NCBI GenBank assembly: GCA_025934735.1
Contig: JAICWP010000024.1
Location: 1 to 64,000, forward strand
Origin: Terriglobales bacterium
GTDB taxonomy: Bacteria > Acidobacteriota > Terriglobia > Terriglobales > Acidobacteriaceae
Length of the DNA: 64,000 nt
Direction: 5' to 3'
Shown: piece by piece, positions 16,144 to 24,802 of the stretch
How the letters are laid out: each line of letters starts with the position of its first letter
How positions within the stretch are numbered: position 1 is the stretch's first letter
Notes under the pieces: model-generated
Seen by the model: only the letters and a program-made list of their open reading frames with translations
What the model was told of the DNA's origin: nothing
Database searches by the model: none
Program-made: the position numbers and the translations under genes

Positions 16144-17352
16144 CTACTTGGTCGGTGGTGTTGTAGTGGTGCTGGCGGTCTTTTTCTTCGGGGGAGTGGT
16201 TGCCTTGGCCTTGGCCGGGACAGGCTTGACCGCGGCTGATGGCCTTGCAGTCATGGCAGCCGGCGTCTTCATCGCGACGTTGTTCACTGCGGTGCTCGGA
16301 TGCGTCACCACAGCGGGCCGCCCGTTGACCATTCGCTGCGTCCGAGGAGTCGCAGTTCCCGGTTTCGCCGTAGTGCCCAAGGCTTGCGAATTGGCCGGGA
16401 CCGCTTTGCCGCCGGCCGCATAGCTGGTTCCAGTACCTCCTCGCGCAACGCCGTTCGCCGGTAAGCCCGAGGGGAATGCAGCGGCATTGTTGGCGCCTGG
16501 AGCGAGGCTTGGGAAATTCAAGTTGTACTGCCGCACCGGAATCGCCAGCGCGCCGTTCTGTGCCTGTAACTCATCAATCGTGAGATTGTAGGAGTAGGCC
16601 GTGCCTACGGCGCTGTCGGGGCCGCGGCCTCTCGCCACGGAGAACAGCGCGTTGCCAGTCTGGCCAGGGTTGAGGACGAATGACGAGTCGGTCTGCTGGC
16701 CACGGTCAATGCCCATTCCCTGCAGTTCGCCTGGGTTGCCACCGGCCGGAATGTAAGTGTTGCCATTGTTATCAACCATCACCATTGATCCGTCGTGGTA
16801 AGCGATGATCAGAGGCTGGTCGGTGGAGTTGTGGAACTGAATATTCATGCGGATGACGTGCCAGCCTCCTTGCTGGCTCATCGTCATTTGCGAGACGTTG
16901 GCTTGGAACGGCCCTGCATCGAAGCAGCTCTGACCGCAGGATCCGGCGCCGCCGCCGCTAACCGCCCCGCCTCCCTGGTTCCCCGGCAAAGCGCCCTGCG
17001 CACCCGACTGGACGCCCTGGATGCCCTGCTGCGCTCCGTTCTGGACCTGCTGGCCCGCATTCTGCACCGCGCCGCTTCCCTGCTGCACGGTGTTCTGGAC
17101 CGTGTTTTGGCCATTCTGAGCCGTGTTCTGGCCCTGTTGCGCCGCGTCCTTGACCTTCTGCCAGAAGCTCTTCTTCTTCTGTGGCTGTTGCTGCTGGCTT
17201 TGTTGTGTCTGTCCTTGTTGTGTCTGGGTTTGCTGTGCCTGGCTTTGCTGATTCTGGGTTTGCTGGTTCTGCCCCTGATTTTGCGCAGCGGCGGCCGAGA
17301 CGGCTACCACGGTAGCGAAAACGAGGATCCGCATGGAATTCCTTGTGTCCAT
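16144..17352 (-). CDS. Secreted Q/N-rich low-complexity protein
   Basis: This 402-residue protein has a signal peptide (MRILVFATVVAVSAAAAQ) and about 45 residues almost wholly of Q, N, T and S. A KKKSFWQKVKDAAQQGQN helix follows, then repeated QN-type units to about residue 125. A folded middle domain (about 135-285: SCFDAGPFQANVSQMTMSQQ, WHVIRMNIQFHNSTDQPLII, GNALFSVARGRG) looks like a beta-sandwich. The tail is Pro/Ala/Thr/Lys-rich. Two starts are possible, 17352 (with GGAGAG close by) and 17334 (AAGGA at five bases); the signal peptide fits the second well. The function is unrecognised; a surface or matrix protein is a guess. Confidence 0.65.
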   Translation of the reverse strand: MDTRNSMRILVFATVVAVSAAAAQNQGQNQQTQNQQSQAQQTQTQQGQTQQSQQQQPQKKKSFWQKVKDAAQQGQNTAQNGQNTVQNTVQQGSGAVQNAGQQVQNGAQQGIQGVQSGAQGALPGNQGGGAVSGGGAGSCGQSCFDAGPFQANVSQMTMSQQGGWHVIRMNIQFHNSTDQPLIIAYHDGSMVMVDNNGNTYIPAGGNPGELQGMGIDRGQQTDSSFVLNPGQTGNALFSVARGRGPDSAVGTAYSYNLTIDELQAQNGALAIPVRQYNLNFPSLAPGANNAAAFPSGLPANGVARGGTGTSYAAGGKAVPANSQALGTTAKPGTATPRTQRMVNGRPAVVTHPSTAVNNVAMKTPAAMTARPSAAVKPVPAKAKATTPPKKKTASTTTTPPTK

Positions 17353-17754
17353 ACACTCTCCTTCAATCTCAATTGATTTCCCCGAGGAACCGTGCCGGTT
17401 TCTGAGGGCCTTGGGACTTGGCCTAGGGACTTCCCTACACCTTTACTTCAGGATTGCTGCTGAGGGCCGACGCCAACTAGTTGTGCCGATTTCGATAGGG
17501 AGGAGAATCTTTCCGGCACTGAGTCTGCAGCCTGCGCTGGGCCGCATGTCCTCCTGTCCGGAATGGGGCGAAATGCTAGCACGCTCGGCACCTTCATACA
17601 AGCAGGTTTTCATCCTTCCGATAACTGGCGAAATCAGGCGATTACGATCGAGACGCCCGCCAACAGGAGGTTATTAAGCAGAGCGGCGCATTGTTCCCCG
17701 GGGTCCATTCAAGGAGAACCTTTCGGTTATTCTGACTGTTTGCCCCTTGTCCTG
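17353..17754. other. Spacer between divergent genes
   Basis: These 402 bases carry no convincing gene. They separate the Q-rich protein gene from ppc and must hold promoters for both, but no clear -35/-10 pair stands out. An AAGGAG at 17711-17716 is too far from the ppc ATG to serve it. Confidence 0.5.
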
Positions 17755-20526
17755 ATGAACTTCAGCTCCAAACCACTGTGGAAACCTGACGACCAGGCCG
17801 CCCGCCTGGCGGAGCTTATCGCGCCCTCCGGCGATACGGCCAAGGATCACCCGCTACGCCGCGATGTGCGCTCGCTTGGGGTGCTGCTGGGGCAGGTCCT
17901 GGTGGAGCAGGCCGGGCAGGAACTGTTCGACGTGGTGGAGCAGTTGCGACGCCTAATGATTGAACACCGCGGGCGGGTCCAGCGGCGCGCGACGAGCGCG
18001 GCTTCCAGCCAGCTAATGGCGAGGGCGCAGGCCATGGTTTCAAAAATGGACGTGGCCACTGCTTACCAAGTGACCAAGGCCTTTGCCATTTACTTTGAAC
18101 TCACCAACCTGGCCGAAACCGGCCACCGCAAACGCCGCCGGCGGGCCGGACAGTCGCATCCCGAGCAACCTGCGCCTGCGGGGTCGTTTCGCGGCACGCT
18201 GGCACGCATGAAAGCCGAGGGAATTTCTGTGGAGCAGGTGCTGGCCGCGTTGTGCGAAATTGAGGTGACTCCCGTTTCCACCGCCCATCCCACCGAGGTG
18301 GCACGGGGCACCGTGCTGCTGAAGCGGCGGCACATCGCCGAGCAATTGGAGCGACTGGACCGGCTACCCCTCACTGCGGCCGAAGCCCAGAGCTGTGAAA
18401 ACGCCATTCGCGACGAAATCACCGCGCTGTGGCAGACCGACGAGGTGCGCCAAAGCAAGCCCACGGTGGACGACGAAATCCGCATGGGCCTGCGCTACTT
18501 CCCCCTGTCGCTTTTCTCTGCCCTGCCCAGGATTTATGCGGAGATTGCGGCAGCACTTTGCGATGTTTACAAGATCGAGGTGCAGGAAGCCGATCTGCCC
18601 AGCCTGGTGCGCTTTGGTTCGTGGATTGGCGGCGACCGCGACGGGAACCCGCTGGTGACCGCGCAATCCACGCGTAACGCGCTCGACCTGGCGCGCGCAA
18701 CCATCTTGCGCGAGTACATAGCTGAGGTGGACGCCCTCAGCGATCGCCTGAGCTCATCCCTGCGGCAGGCGGAGGCCTCGACCGAGATGCTCTCCCACCT
18801 GCAGCAATACGAGCGCACTCAGCAAAATGTGCGCTTCACCTGGGGGCAGCAGAATGTCACGGAAAGCTACCGCCGCTTTCTGGCCTATGTGCAGCACCGC
18901 TTGCGGAAGAGCCGCGAAGCTGATGCCACGACTCACTACAGCAGCGCAGAGTTCGAGCAGGACCTGCTGCTGGTGCGAGATAGCCTGCGGATGCATAGAG
19001 GAGAACGGCTGGCCAAGGACTTCGTTGAGCCGCTGTTGCGAAAGCTGCGGACCTTTGGCTTGCATTTGCAGACGCTCGATGTCCGGCAGCACGCGCGCGT
19101 ACACGCTGCTGCATTGGCTGAGCTAGAGCCGGCTTTGCATGAAGGCAGGAATCCGCTGCAGGCGGACACGGCGGTTTCCCCACCCACCGCAGAATTACTG
19201 GAGACCCTCCGCGCGATCGCGCGGCTCAAAGGCACGCATCCGGCGCGCGCGATCAGCCGGTATGTGATCAGCGGCGCAGAAGGCGAGGAGGATGTGCTGG
19301 CCGTGGTCCGCCTGGCGCAGGCGTGCGCAGTGCCGGTTGCGGGTTCCGGAGCGGACCCCGGCCTGATGCCGGTTCCGTTGTTCGAGTCCATTCACTCGTT
19401 GCGCGCCGCCGCCGGCGTGATGCGGCGGCTGTGGAAAAGCCCAGCGTATAAGCCGCTGCTGGAATCCTGGCAGGGCTGGCAGGAGGTGATGCTGGGCTAC
19501 TCCGATTCCAACAAAGACGGCGGCATGTTGACCAGCACCTGGGAACTGTATAAGGCGCACCGGGAGCTGCATCGCGCCGCCGCCGAGTGCGGAGTGAAAC
19601 TGCGCCTGTTTCACGGCCGGGGCGGCACCGTGGGGCGCGGCGGCGGGCCTACACATTCCGCGATTTTGGCGCAGCCGCCCGGATGTTTCTCTGGCCGCAT
19701 TCGCGTTACCGAACAGGGAGAGGTGCTCAACTGGAAATATGCCGATCCGGTGCTGGCGGAATGGAATCTCGAATTAATGATCGCCGCCAGTGTGGAGGCG
19801 CTGCTGCGGCCCAGCCTGAAACCAGCCATCGAGCACCCCGAGTGGGAAGAAGCAATGGAAGCAATGTCTGCCAGGGCCTATGAAGTTTACCGGCGGGACA
19901 TTGCCGAGAACCCCGAGGTGCTGGAATATTTCGAGCAAGCCACGCCGGTTAATGAGCTGGACGCGGCCCGAATCGGCTCTCGGCCAGCGCGCCGCAGCAA
20001 GGGCCGGAGTCTGGACGAGTTGCGCGCCATACCGTGGGTATTCGGCTGGATGCAGAGCCGGCACGCCGTGCCCGCATGGTATGGAGTAGGCCATGCCCTG
20101 CAGCAGTTCGCCAGGAAGGGCGCCGGTCATCAGAAGCTATTGCGGCAAATGCGGCGCGAGTTCCCTATTTTTGCCGACCTGGTGCGGAACGTGGAATTGG
20201 GCATGGCCAAGGCGGATTGGGACATTGCGCGCGTCTATTCCGGACTGGTGCGAAACGGGGCCGTGCGCAAGCGAGTGTTTGCCATGCTGGAAAAAGAGTT
20301 TCTTCGTTCGCGCCGCATGCTGCTGCGCGTGGCCGGGCAGAGGGATCTGCTAGAGCGCAATCGGGTACTGGCACGCTCCATTCGCCTGCGCAATCCGTAT
20401 GTTGATCCCATGAGCCTGATCCAGGTGGAGCTGCTGCGGCGCAAGCAGGAGGGCGGCGCCGGGCTTGAATATGCTCTGGGAGCGACCATTAACGGCATCG
20501 CTGCCGGTTTACACAATACCGGGTAG
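17755..20526 (+). CDS. ppc: Phosphoenolpyruvate carboxylase
   Basis: This cytoplasmic enzyme carboxylates PEP with bicarbonate to oxaloacetate and replenishes the TCA cycle. The length from the chosen ATG is 924 residues, within the family range. Signatures: VSTAHPTEVARG with catalytic H178; GSWIGGDRDGNPLVT; the second active-site block GYSDSNKDGGM (581-591, K587); the loop HGRGGTVGRGGGP beginning at H620; and the C-terminal LIQVELLRR...TINGIAAGLHNTG, whose last residues end the enzyme as expected. The frame is open upstream of 17755, but that part (residues such as RRLLSRAAHC) has no homologous look. No good ribosome site precedes the ATG, so the start is uncertain by some codons. Confidence 0.95.
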   Translation: MNFSSKPLWKPDDQAARLAELIAPSGDTAKDHPLRRDVRSLGVLLGQVLVEQAGQELFDVVEQLRRLMIEHRGRVQRRATSAASSQLMARAQAMVSKMDVATAYQVTKAFAIYFELTNLAETGHRKRRRRAGQSHPEQPAPAGSFRGTLARMKAEGISVEQVLAALCEIEVTPVSTAHPTEVARGTVLLKRRHIAEQLERLDRLPLTAAEAQSCENAIRDEITALWQTDEVRQSKPTVDDEIRMGLRYFPLSLFSALPRIYAEIAAALCDVYKIEVQEADLPSLVRFGSWIGGDRDGNPLVTAQSTRNALDLARATILREYIAEVDALSDRLSSSLRQAEASTEMLSHLQQYERTQQNVRFTWGQQNVTESYRRFLAYVQHRLRKSREADATTHYSSAEFEQDLLLVRDSLRMHRGERLAKDFVEPLLRKLRTFGLHLQTLDVRQHARVHAAALAELEPALHEGRNPLQADTAVSPPTAELLETLRAIARLKGTHPARAISRYVISGAEGEEDVLAVVRLAQACAVPVAGSGADPGLMPVPLFESIHSLRAAAGVMRRLWKSPAYKPLLESWQGWQEVMLGYSDSNKDGGMLTSTWELYKAHRELHRAAAECGVKLRLFHGRGGTVGRGGGPTHSAILAQPPGCFSGRIRVTEQGEVLNWKYADPVLAEWNLELMIAASVEALLRPSLKPAIEHPEWEEAMEAMSARAYEVYRRDIAENPEVLEYFEQATPVNELDAARIGSRPARRSKGRSLDELRAIPWVFGWMQSRHAVPAWYGVGHALQQFARKGAGHQKLLRQMRREFPIFADLVRNVELGMAKADWDIARVYSGLVRNGAVRKRVFAMLEKEFLRSRRMLLRVAGQRDLLERNRVLARSIRLRNPYVDPMSLIQVELLRRKQEGGAGLEYALGATINGIAAGLHNTG

Positions 20527-20540
20527 GGGCAGAAACGAGC

Positions 20541-20556
20541 GGGCGCCCGCGCCACA
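20541..20556. repeat. Interspersed GC-rich repeat module (copy near ppc)
   Basis: GGGCGCCCGCGCCACA is identical to 24754-24769. It sits in the 291-base ppc/M28 spacer (20527-20817), which also contains a copy of the 40-base module below and a diverged third piece near 20772-20790. No gene is seen in this spacer. Confidence 0.55.
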
Positions 20557-20623
20557 AACCACACGGACAACAACTCCGTATCGCGCGCCTTTTAGATGCG
20601 CCCTTGCGTACTTAATCGGCGCT

Positions 20624-20663
20624 GCACGCGAGATGCTTCACGGCTGAAGCCGTTCAGCATGAC
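20624..20663. repeat. 40-base interspersed repeat, copy 1
   Basis: The 40 bases starting GCACGCGAGATGCTTCACGG and ending GTTCAGCATGAC match 24686-24725 with one mismatch. They include the short palindrome ACGGCTGAAGCCGT. Confidence 0.75.
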
Positions 20664-20817
20664 GCCCGGAAAGGCCTCCGTCGCTGGCACCATCCTGTGT
20701 AAGACCGCGAATCCTGACGCCCTTTTGGAAAACCGCGAACCCTGATGCATTAGTGGGTAAGGCGATCGCGGCCGGGCATCCCCGCCACAATACGGAGTTG
20801 ATAGCAAAAAGAATTCG

Positions 20818-23082
20818 CTACTTCGCGGCAGCTAGCTCATCGGTCGCTGAATCAATCAGAGCGCTCTCGTTTTCCAGTACCTTAGCGACGCGCACGATTT
20901 CCGCATTGGCTTCCGGCCAGCGCTTCTGCTCGATGCCCTCTCGCACGCCGGGCATGGTCTTGGCGCCGTAGCCGCTGTACACGCCGGGCGCATAGATCAT
21001 GTGCTTGTACCAGGAACGCCGGGGCAGGCCGGCATCGTCGGTCAGGCGGCGCTCGCTCTGCATCAATTTCTGGTTCAGGCCGTCGAGCGTGGCCGCGGGC
21101 AGCCCTTGCGGAGCAGCCCACGCCTTCTGCAACGTTTCCTGGTAGCGCTTGGCACTGCGGTCAAGCTGCGCTACCGCATTTTCCAGGGGAGCGAAGTTGA
21201 GATACGGCGGCACTTCCTCGCGCGGCGGGGCCACCTTCGGACGGCGCGGATCATTGACGGCTTTGAACAAGCCGTCGTCCAACTCGCGGTCGCGTTCGAT
21301 CGCCTCATTGCGCTTGTCCTGGGCAAGCTTCTTCAGCTGCGTAAGGTAGAGCTGCATGGTGTCTGCGAAATCGCTGAAATCGAAGGGCAGCAGATCGGCG
21401 TCAGCCAGTCGCATCACCGCGGTTCCTGCGGTCTGTGCCAGCGCCTTGCCGTACACGAAGTTGGTGTCGGAAAAATGCGTGTACCAGTAGAAATCGTCGT
21501 AAATGGAATGGTAGATGCCCGCATCCGGGTCCTCACCGCCGTAACCCAGATTGAGGCTGGCGACTCCCAGGTGGTCCACAAACGTGGTGTAGTCGGTGCC
21601 AGAGCCCAGCGCTCCCATACGCAAGTCGGCGCGGTCGCGAATCTTCTTCCGATCCTCATCGCTTTTGGCCTGCGCAATGCGGCCCATCTCATCACGCTGC
21701 CACACTGAAACGCCGCTCTCCGGGTCCTGGATGTCGCGGGCCACGCCGTTCATAAAGTGCTCCAGCGTATGCGAACCCTCCACACCCAGGTACCCGCGGC
21801 CGTTGCCGTCGGTGTTGATGTAGGCCACGGCATGCTGCCGCAGTTCATCGCCGTGCTCTTCCGCCCACTCGGTGGAGCCCAGCAGCATGGGTTCTTCCCC
21901 GTCCCAAGCGGCATAAATAATGGTGCGCTTGGGCTTCCAGCCCTGCTTCCGCAATTGTCCCAGTGCACGCGCTTCTTCCAGCATGTCCACCTGGGCGGAA
22001 ATAGGATCGTCAGCCCCGTTTACCCACCCATCATGGTGGTTGCCGCGCACAATCCATTCATCCGGCTGGGTAGAGCCCGGGATTTTGGCGATGACGTCAT
22101 TGACCGGCTTGATGTCCCAATTGGACTTGATGACCAAATGAACCTTCGCCGGTCCTGGGCCGACGTGATAGGTGATGGGCAGCGCGCCCCGCCAGGCTTC
22201 GGGAGCCACCGGTCCCTGCAATGCCGCCAATAAGGGCTGCGCGTCACCATAGGAAATGGGAAGCACGGGAATCTTGGTGATGCTTGGCGCCTCTTTCACC
22301 GACAGCCGTTTGGCGTTGGGAGTGGCCCCGATGCCGGGCGTGAGCGGATCGCCAGGGTTGGAGGAAGCAAAATCCATGACGCTGCCGCGCTGCACGCCTT
22401 CCGCCGGGCGCGTCGGCCCCTGGGGAAAAGTATTGTCCTCAAAATAACCGTCATCCCGCGGGTCGGAATAGATGATGCATCCGATGGCGCCATGCTCTCC
22501 TGCCACCTTGGGCTTGATGCCGCGCCAGGAATGGCCATACTTGGCGATCACAATGGCGCCTTTAGCGGAAACGCCCAGGCGCTGCAGCTGGTCATAATCC
22601 TCCGGCAAGCCATAGTTCACGAACACCAGCGGCGCGGTCACGTCGCCGTCAATGGAGTAAGCGTTGTAGGTGGGCAGTTGCTCGCTGGTCTGGCCGGAGG
22701 TGGGATCGCCAGCGACGGGCGGCTCCTGCATCTTGGCTGTGAAGCGGGTAGGCTCAACCATTTCCACCAGCCGCTCCTTGGGCGTGGGAAACAGGACTTC
22801 AAAGGTCTCGATGTGCGCGTCCCAGCCGAACTCCTTGAACTTGGAGAGAATCCATTCGGCGTTGGCCTTATCGTAAGGCGACCCCACGTGATGCGGGCGC
22901 GCGCTCAGCCGCTGCATGTAATCGCGCATCAGCTGCGGGCTGGGCAGAGCGCGAAATTTCTGCTCCCACTGCCGTTCGGCCGTGGAGGACGGATTGGTGA
23001 AACCCTGCAGGAGTGGTTCGTCCGCGCCCAGCGGTGCGGCAACAAGTGTCAGCAAAAAAGCAAAAAAGAGCAGCCGTCGCAT
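20818..23082 (-). CDS. M28 family peptidase, glutamate carboxypeptidase II-like (secreted)
   Basis: This 754-residue protein has a signal peptide (MRRLLFFAFLLTLVAAPLGA). It shows the GCPII domain order: a short N-terminal segment, a PA domain (about 130-320, with ALVFVNYG-like and GCIIYSDPRDDGY), an M28 catalytic domain and a C-terminal TfR-like dimerisation region. The two-zinc ligands are visible: NHHDGW (H349/H350), DDP (D359), DGEEP with the catalytic base pair E396/E397, INTDGN (D425) and a late GIYHSIYDD histidine. It probably removes acidic or other residues from peptides in the periplasm. A paralogue lies at 34133-36421 on the same strand. Confidence 0.93.
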   Translation of the reverse strand: MRRLLFFAFLLTLVAAPLGADEPLLQGFTNPSSTAERQWEQKFRALPSPQLMRDYMQRLSARPHHVGSPYDKANAEWILSKFKEFGWDAHIETFEVLFPTPKERLVEMVEPTRFTAKMQEPPVAGDPTSGQTSEQLPTYNAYSIDGDVTAPLVFVNYGLPEDYDQLQRLGVSAKGAIVIAKYGHSWRGIKPKVAGEHGAIGCIIYSDPRDDGYFEDNTFPQGPTRPAEGVQRGSVMDFASSNPGDPLTPGIGATPNAKRLSVKEAPSITKIPVLPISYGDAQPLLAALQGPVAPEAWRGALPITYHVGPGPAKVHLVIKSNWDIKPVNDVIAKIPGSTQPDEWIVRGNHHDGWVNGADDPISAQVDMLEEARALGQLRKQGWKPKRTIIYAAWDGEEPMLLGSTEWAEEHGDELRQHAVAYINTDGNGRGYLGVEGSHTLEHFMNGVARDIQDPESGVSVWQRDEMGRIAQAKSDEDRKKIRDRADLRMGALGSGTDYTTFVDHLGVASLNLGYGGEDPDAGIYHSIYDDFYWYTHFSDTNFVYGKALAQTAGTAVMRLADADLLPFDFSDFADTMQLYLTQLKKLAQDKRNEAIERDRELDDGLFKAVNDPRRPKVAPPREEVPPYLNFAPLENAVAQLDRSAKRYQETLQKAWAAPQGLPAATLDGLNQKLMQSERRLTDDAGLPRRSWYKHMIYAPGVYSGYGAKTMPGVREGIEQKRWPEANAEIVRVAKVLENESALIDSATDELAAAK

Positions 23083-23498
23083 ATGGATCCTCGAGAGTTG
23101 GCGTCACCCGGCGAGCATCTGCCGCCCGGAGTCCCGCACGCCATGAACCGCACGCACTGATTCCCGCAGGAAGGAAGTAGAAGGTTATAGCATGACTCGC
23201 AGAACGCAAAATCAGGTGGCGCTTCGGCTAGGCACGCAAGCGCATCGCGGCCTCATCCAGCGCTGGGGCTGCGACTCGGAAGCGGGCGCCTGCGCCGCAA
23301 ACAAGGACACACATGCAGCGTTAGTTCGTTGCGACCAATTTGTTCACCCGTGGACACCACTGTTCGGAAGCGGACGGTTGTGGGCTGCCATCCATATCAC
23401 GAAACGTCTGTTTTCCTCTGATTCCTCAAAGAGTTAGTCAGACGGTGGTGTTGGCAACGGGAGTGCTCTATCGCTTGCGAAACAACTGAGGCGAGCGT
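23083..23498. other. Spacer upstream of two divergent genes
   Basis: These 416 bases lie between the M28 peptidase and the receiver-phosphatase gene. A possible 81-codon frame at 23192-23437 has an AAGG before its ATG, but its sequence has no recognisable domain and a high content of rare hydrophilic stretches. I do not call it a gene. No clear promoter is seen. Confidence 0.45.
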
Positions 23499-24644
23499 AT
23501 GCAGGCGATAGGCACTTCGATCAGCGCACCTAAACGAATCCTCGTGGCTGATGACCAGGGCAGCGTGCTGGAAGCCTTGCGCCTGCTGTTGAAGCAGGAA
23601 GGTTATGAAGCAGATGCGGTGACGCGCCCCGGCGAGGTGCTCTCCGCGCTCGAGGCCCGGGAGTATGACCTGGTGCTCATGGATCTGAACTATACCCAGG
23701 ACACCACCTCAGGCCGCGAGGGGCTGGACCTACTTACGCGCATTCGCACCCTGCAAAAGGATGTACCCCTGGTGGTAATGACGGCGTGGGGCAACATGGA
23801 GCTGGCGATCGAAGCCATGCGCCGAGGCGCCCGCGACTTCATCCAGAAGCCCTGGAACAACCAGGAGGTGCTGGAGGCATTGCGGGCGCAAATTAGCGAT
23901 CATCAGCGGGGAATGCGCCAGAGCCGGGAGTGGAAACAGGAAATAGCCGACGCCCGAGAGGTGCAACAGCATTTTCTGGCGCAGCCGGTGCCACAGCTTC
24001 GCGGCTATGACATCTGCGCCAGTTCCACGCCGGCAAGAATCCTGGGCGGCGATTACTTCGAGGTGAGCAGGATGGAAACCGGCGAAGCGGCCCTCTGCAT
24101 AGCTGACGTGGCCGGCAAAGGAATAGGCGCGGCGCTGCTGATGTCGAGCTTACAAGCCATGCTGCGCTCCCTGGGGGGCGCCCGCCCCGCCAGTGTGTGC
24201 GGGGAGCTTAACCGCGTGCTTTGCCAGCTTGCGCCGGCGGGAAAGTTCGTATCCTTCTTTCATTGCCTGCTGGCGGAGGATAGCCGGCAGCTGGTGTACT
24301 GCAACGCCGGCCACAATGCCCCCATTTTAGTCCGGCAGGATGGCTCCGTTTTGCGCCCGCAGAGTAATGACGCGGTGCTGGGCTATTTCCGCGACTGGCG
24401 CTACAGCGAGCACGTCATCGACCTTCAATGCGGAGACCGGCTGGTGCTGTTCACCGACGGCATCACCGAGGCCTTCGACGGGGAAGAAAGGGAGTTTGGC
24501 GATGAACGGCTGGTGAAGCTGGCGAGGGAAAACCGCGCCTGCGACGCCGCTAGTCTGCATCGCGTCCTGACCTCCGCGGTGCTGGAGCACGGCGGCGAGC
24601 GCCTGCACGATGACGCCACGCTGGTGGTGGCGGCGGTCAAATAG
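23499..24644 (+). CDS. Response regulator with SpoIIE/PP2C-type phosphatase output
   Basis: This is a 381-residue protein. The receiver domain (about 13-130) has the acidic pair D18/D19, phospho-acceptor D62 in LVLMDLN, T95 (VVMTAWG) and K117 (FIQKPWN). A short helix (132-155, REWKQEIADAREVQQHFLAQ) links it to a PPM-type phosphatase (about 160-381). That domain has GGDYFEV, DVAGKGIGAALLM, GHNAPILV, LVLFTDGITEAFD and a final DDATLVV, holding the metal aspartates. Proteins of this build (RsbU/HsrA-like) dephosphorylate anti-sigma-antagonist proteins in partner-switching stress pathways. No cognate kinase, anti-sigma or STAS gene is in the window. GAGG sits just before the ATG. Confidence 0.93.
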   Translation: MQAIGTSISAPKRILVADDQGSVLEALRLLLKQEGYEADAVTRPGEVLSALEAREYDLVLMDLNYTQDTTSGREGLDLLTRIRTLQKDVPLVVMTAWGNMELAIEAMRRGARDFIQKPWNNQEVLEALRAQISDHQRGMRQSREWKQEIADAREVQQHFLAQPVPQLRGYDICASSTPARILGGDYFEVSRMETGEAALCIADVAGKGIGAALLMSSLQAMLRSLGGARPASVCGELNRVLCQLAPAGKFVSFFHCLLAEDSRQLVYCNAGHNAPILVRQDGSVLRPQSNDAVLGYFRDWRYSEHVIDLQCGDRLVLFTDGITEAFDGEEREFGDERLVKLARENRACDAASLHRVLTSAVLEHGGERLHDDATLVVAAVK

Positions 24645-24685
24645 CCGCGGCAGCTCTCATCATTGATCCAGCCTCATCCTGTGGT

Positions 24686-24725
24686 GCACGCGAGATGCTT
24701 CACGGCTGACGCCGTTCAGCATGAC
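24686..24725. repeat. 40-base interspersed repeat, copy 2
   Basis: This is a near-identical copy (39/40) of 20624-20663, in the 158-base spacer between convergent genes. It is followed 28 bases later by the 16-base GC-rich module (24754-24769) also found near ppc. The two modules are in the opposite order relative to the ppc spacer. Confidence 0.75.
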
Positions 24726-24753
24726 ACCTTCGTGCGGAAGGCGGTCGCCGGCA

Positions 24754-24769
24754 GGGCGCCCGCGCCACA
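24754..24769. repeat. Interspersed GC-rich repeat module (second copy)
   Basis: This is an exact match to 20541-20556 (GGGCGCCCGCGCCACA). It contains the palindrome GGGCGCCC. Confidence 0.55.
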
Positions 24770-24802
24770 GATCAATCCGGGCTACAAAATAAACGCAGTC
24801 GC

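Noticed and set aside
23192-23437. Possible 81-codon gene with an AAGG ahead of the ATG
   Set aside because: No recognisable domain and no coding-like composition; kept only as part of the spacer.
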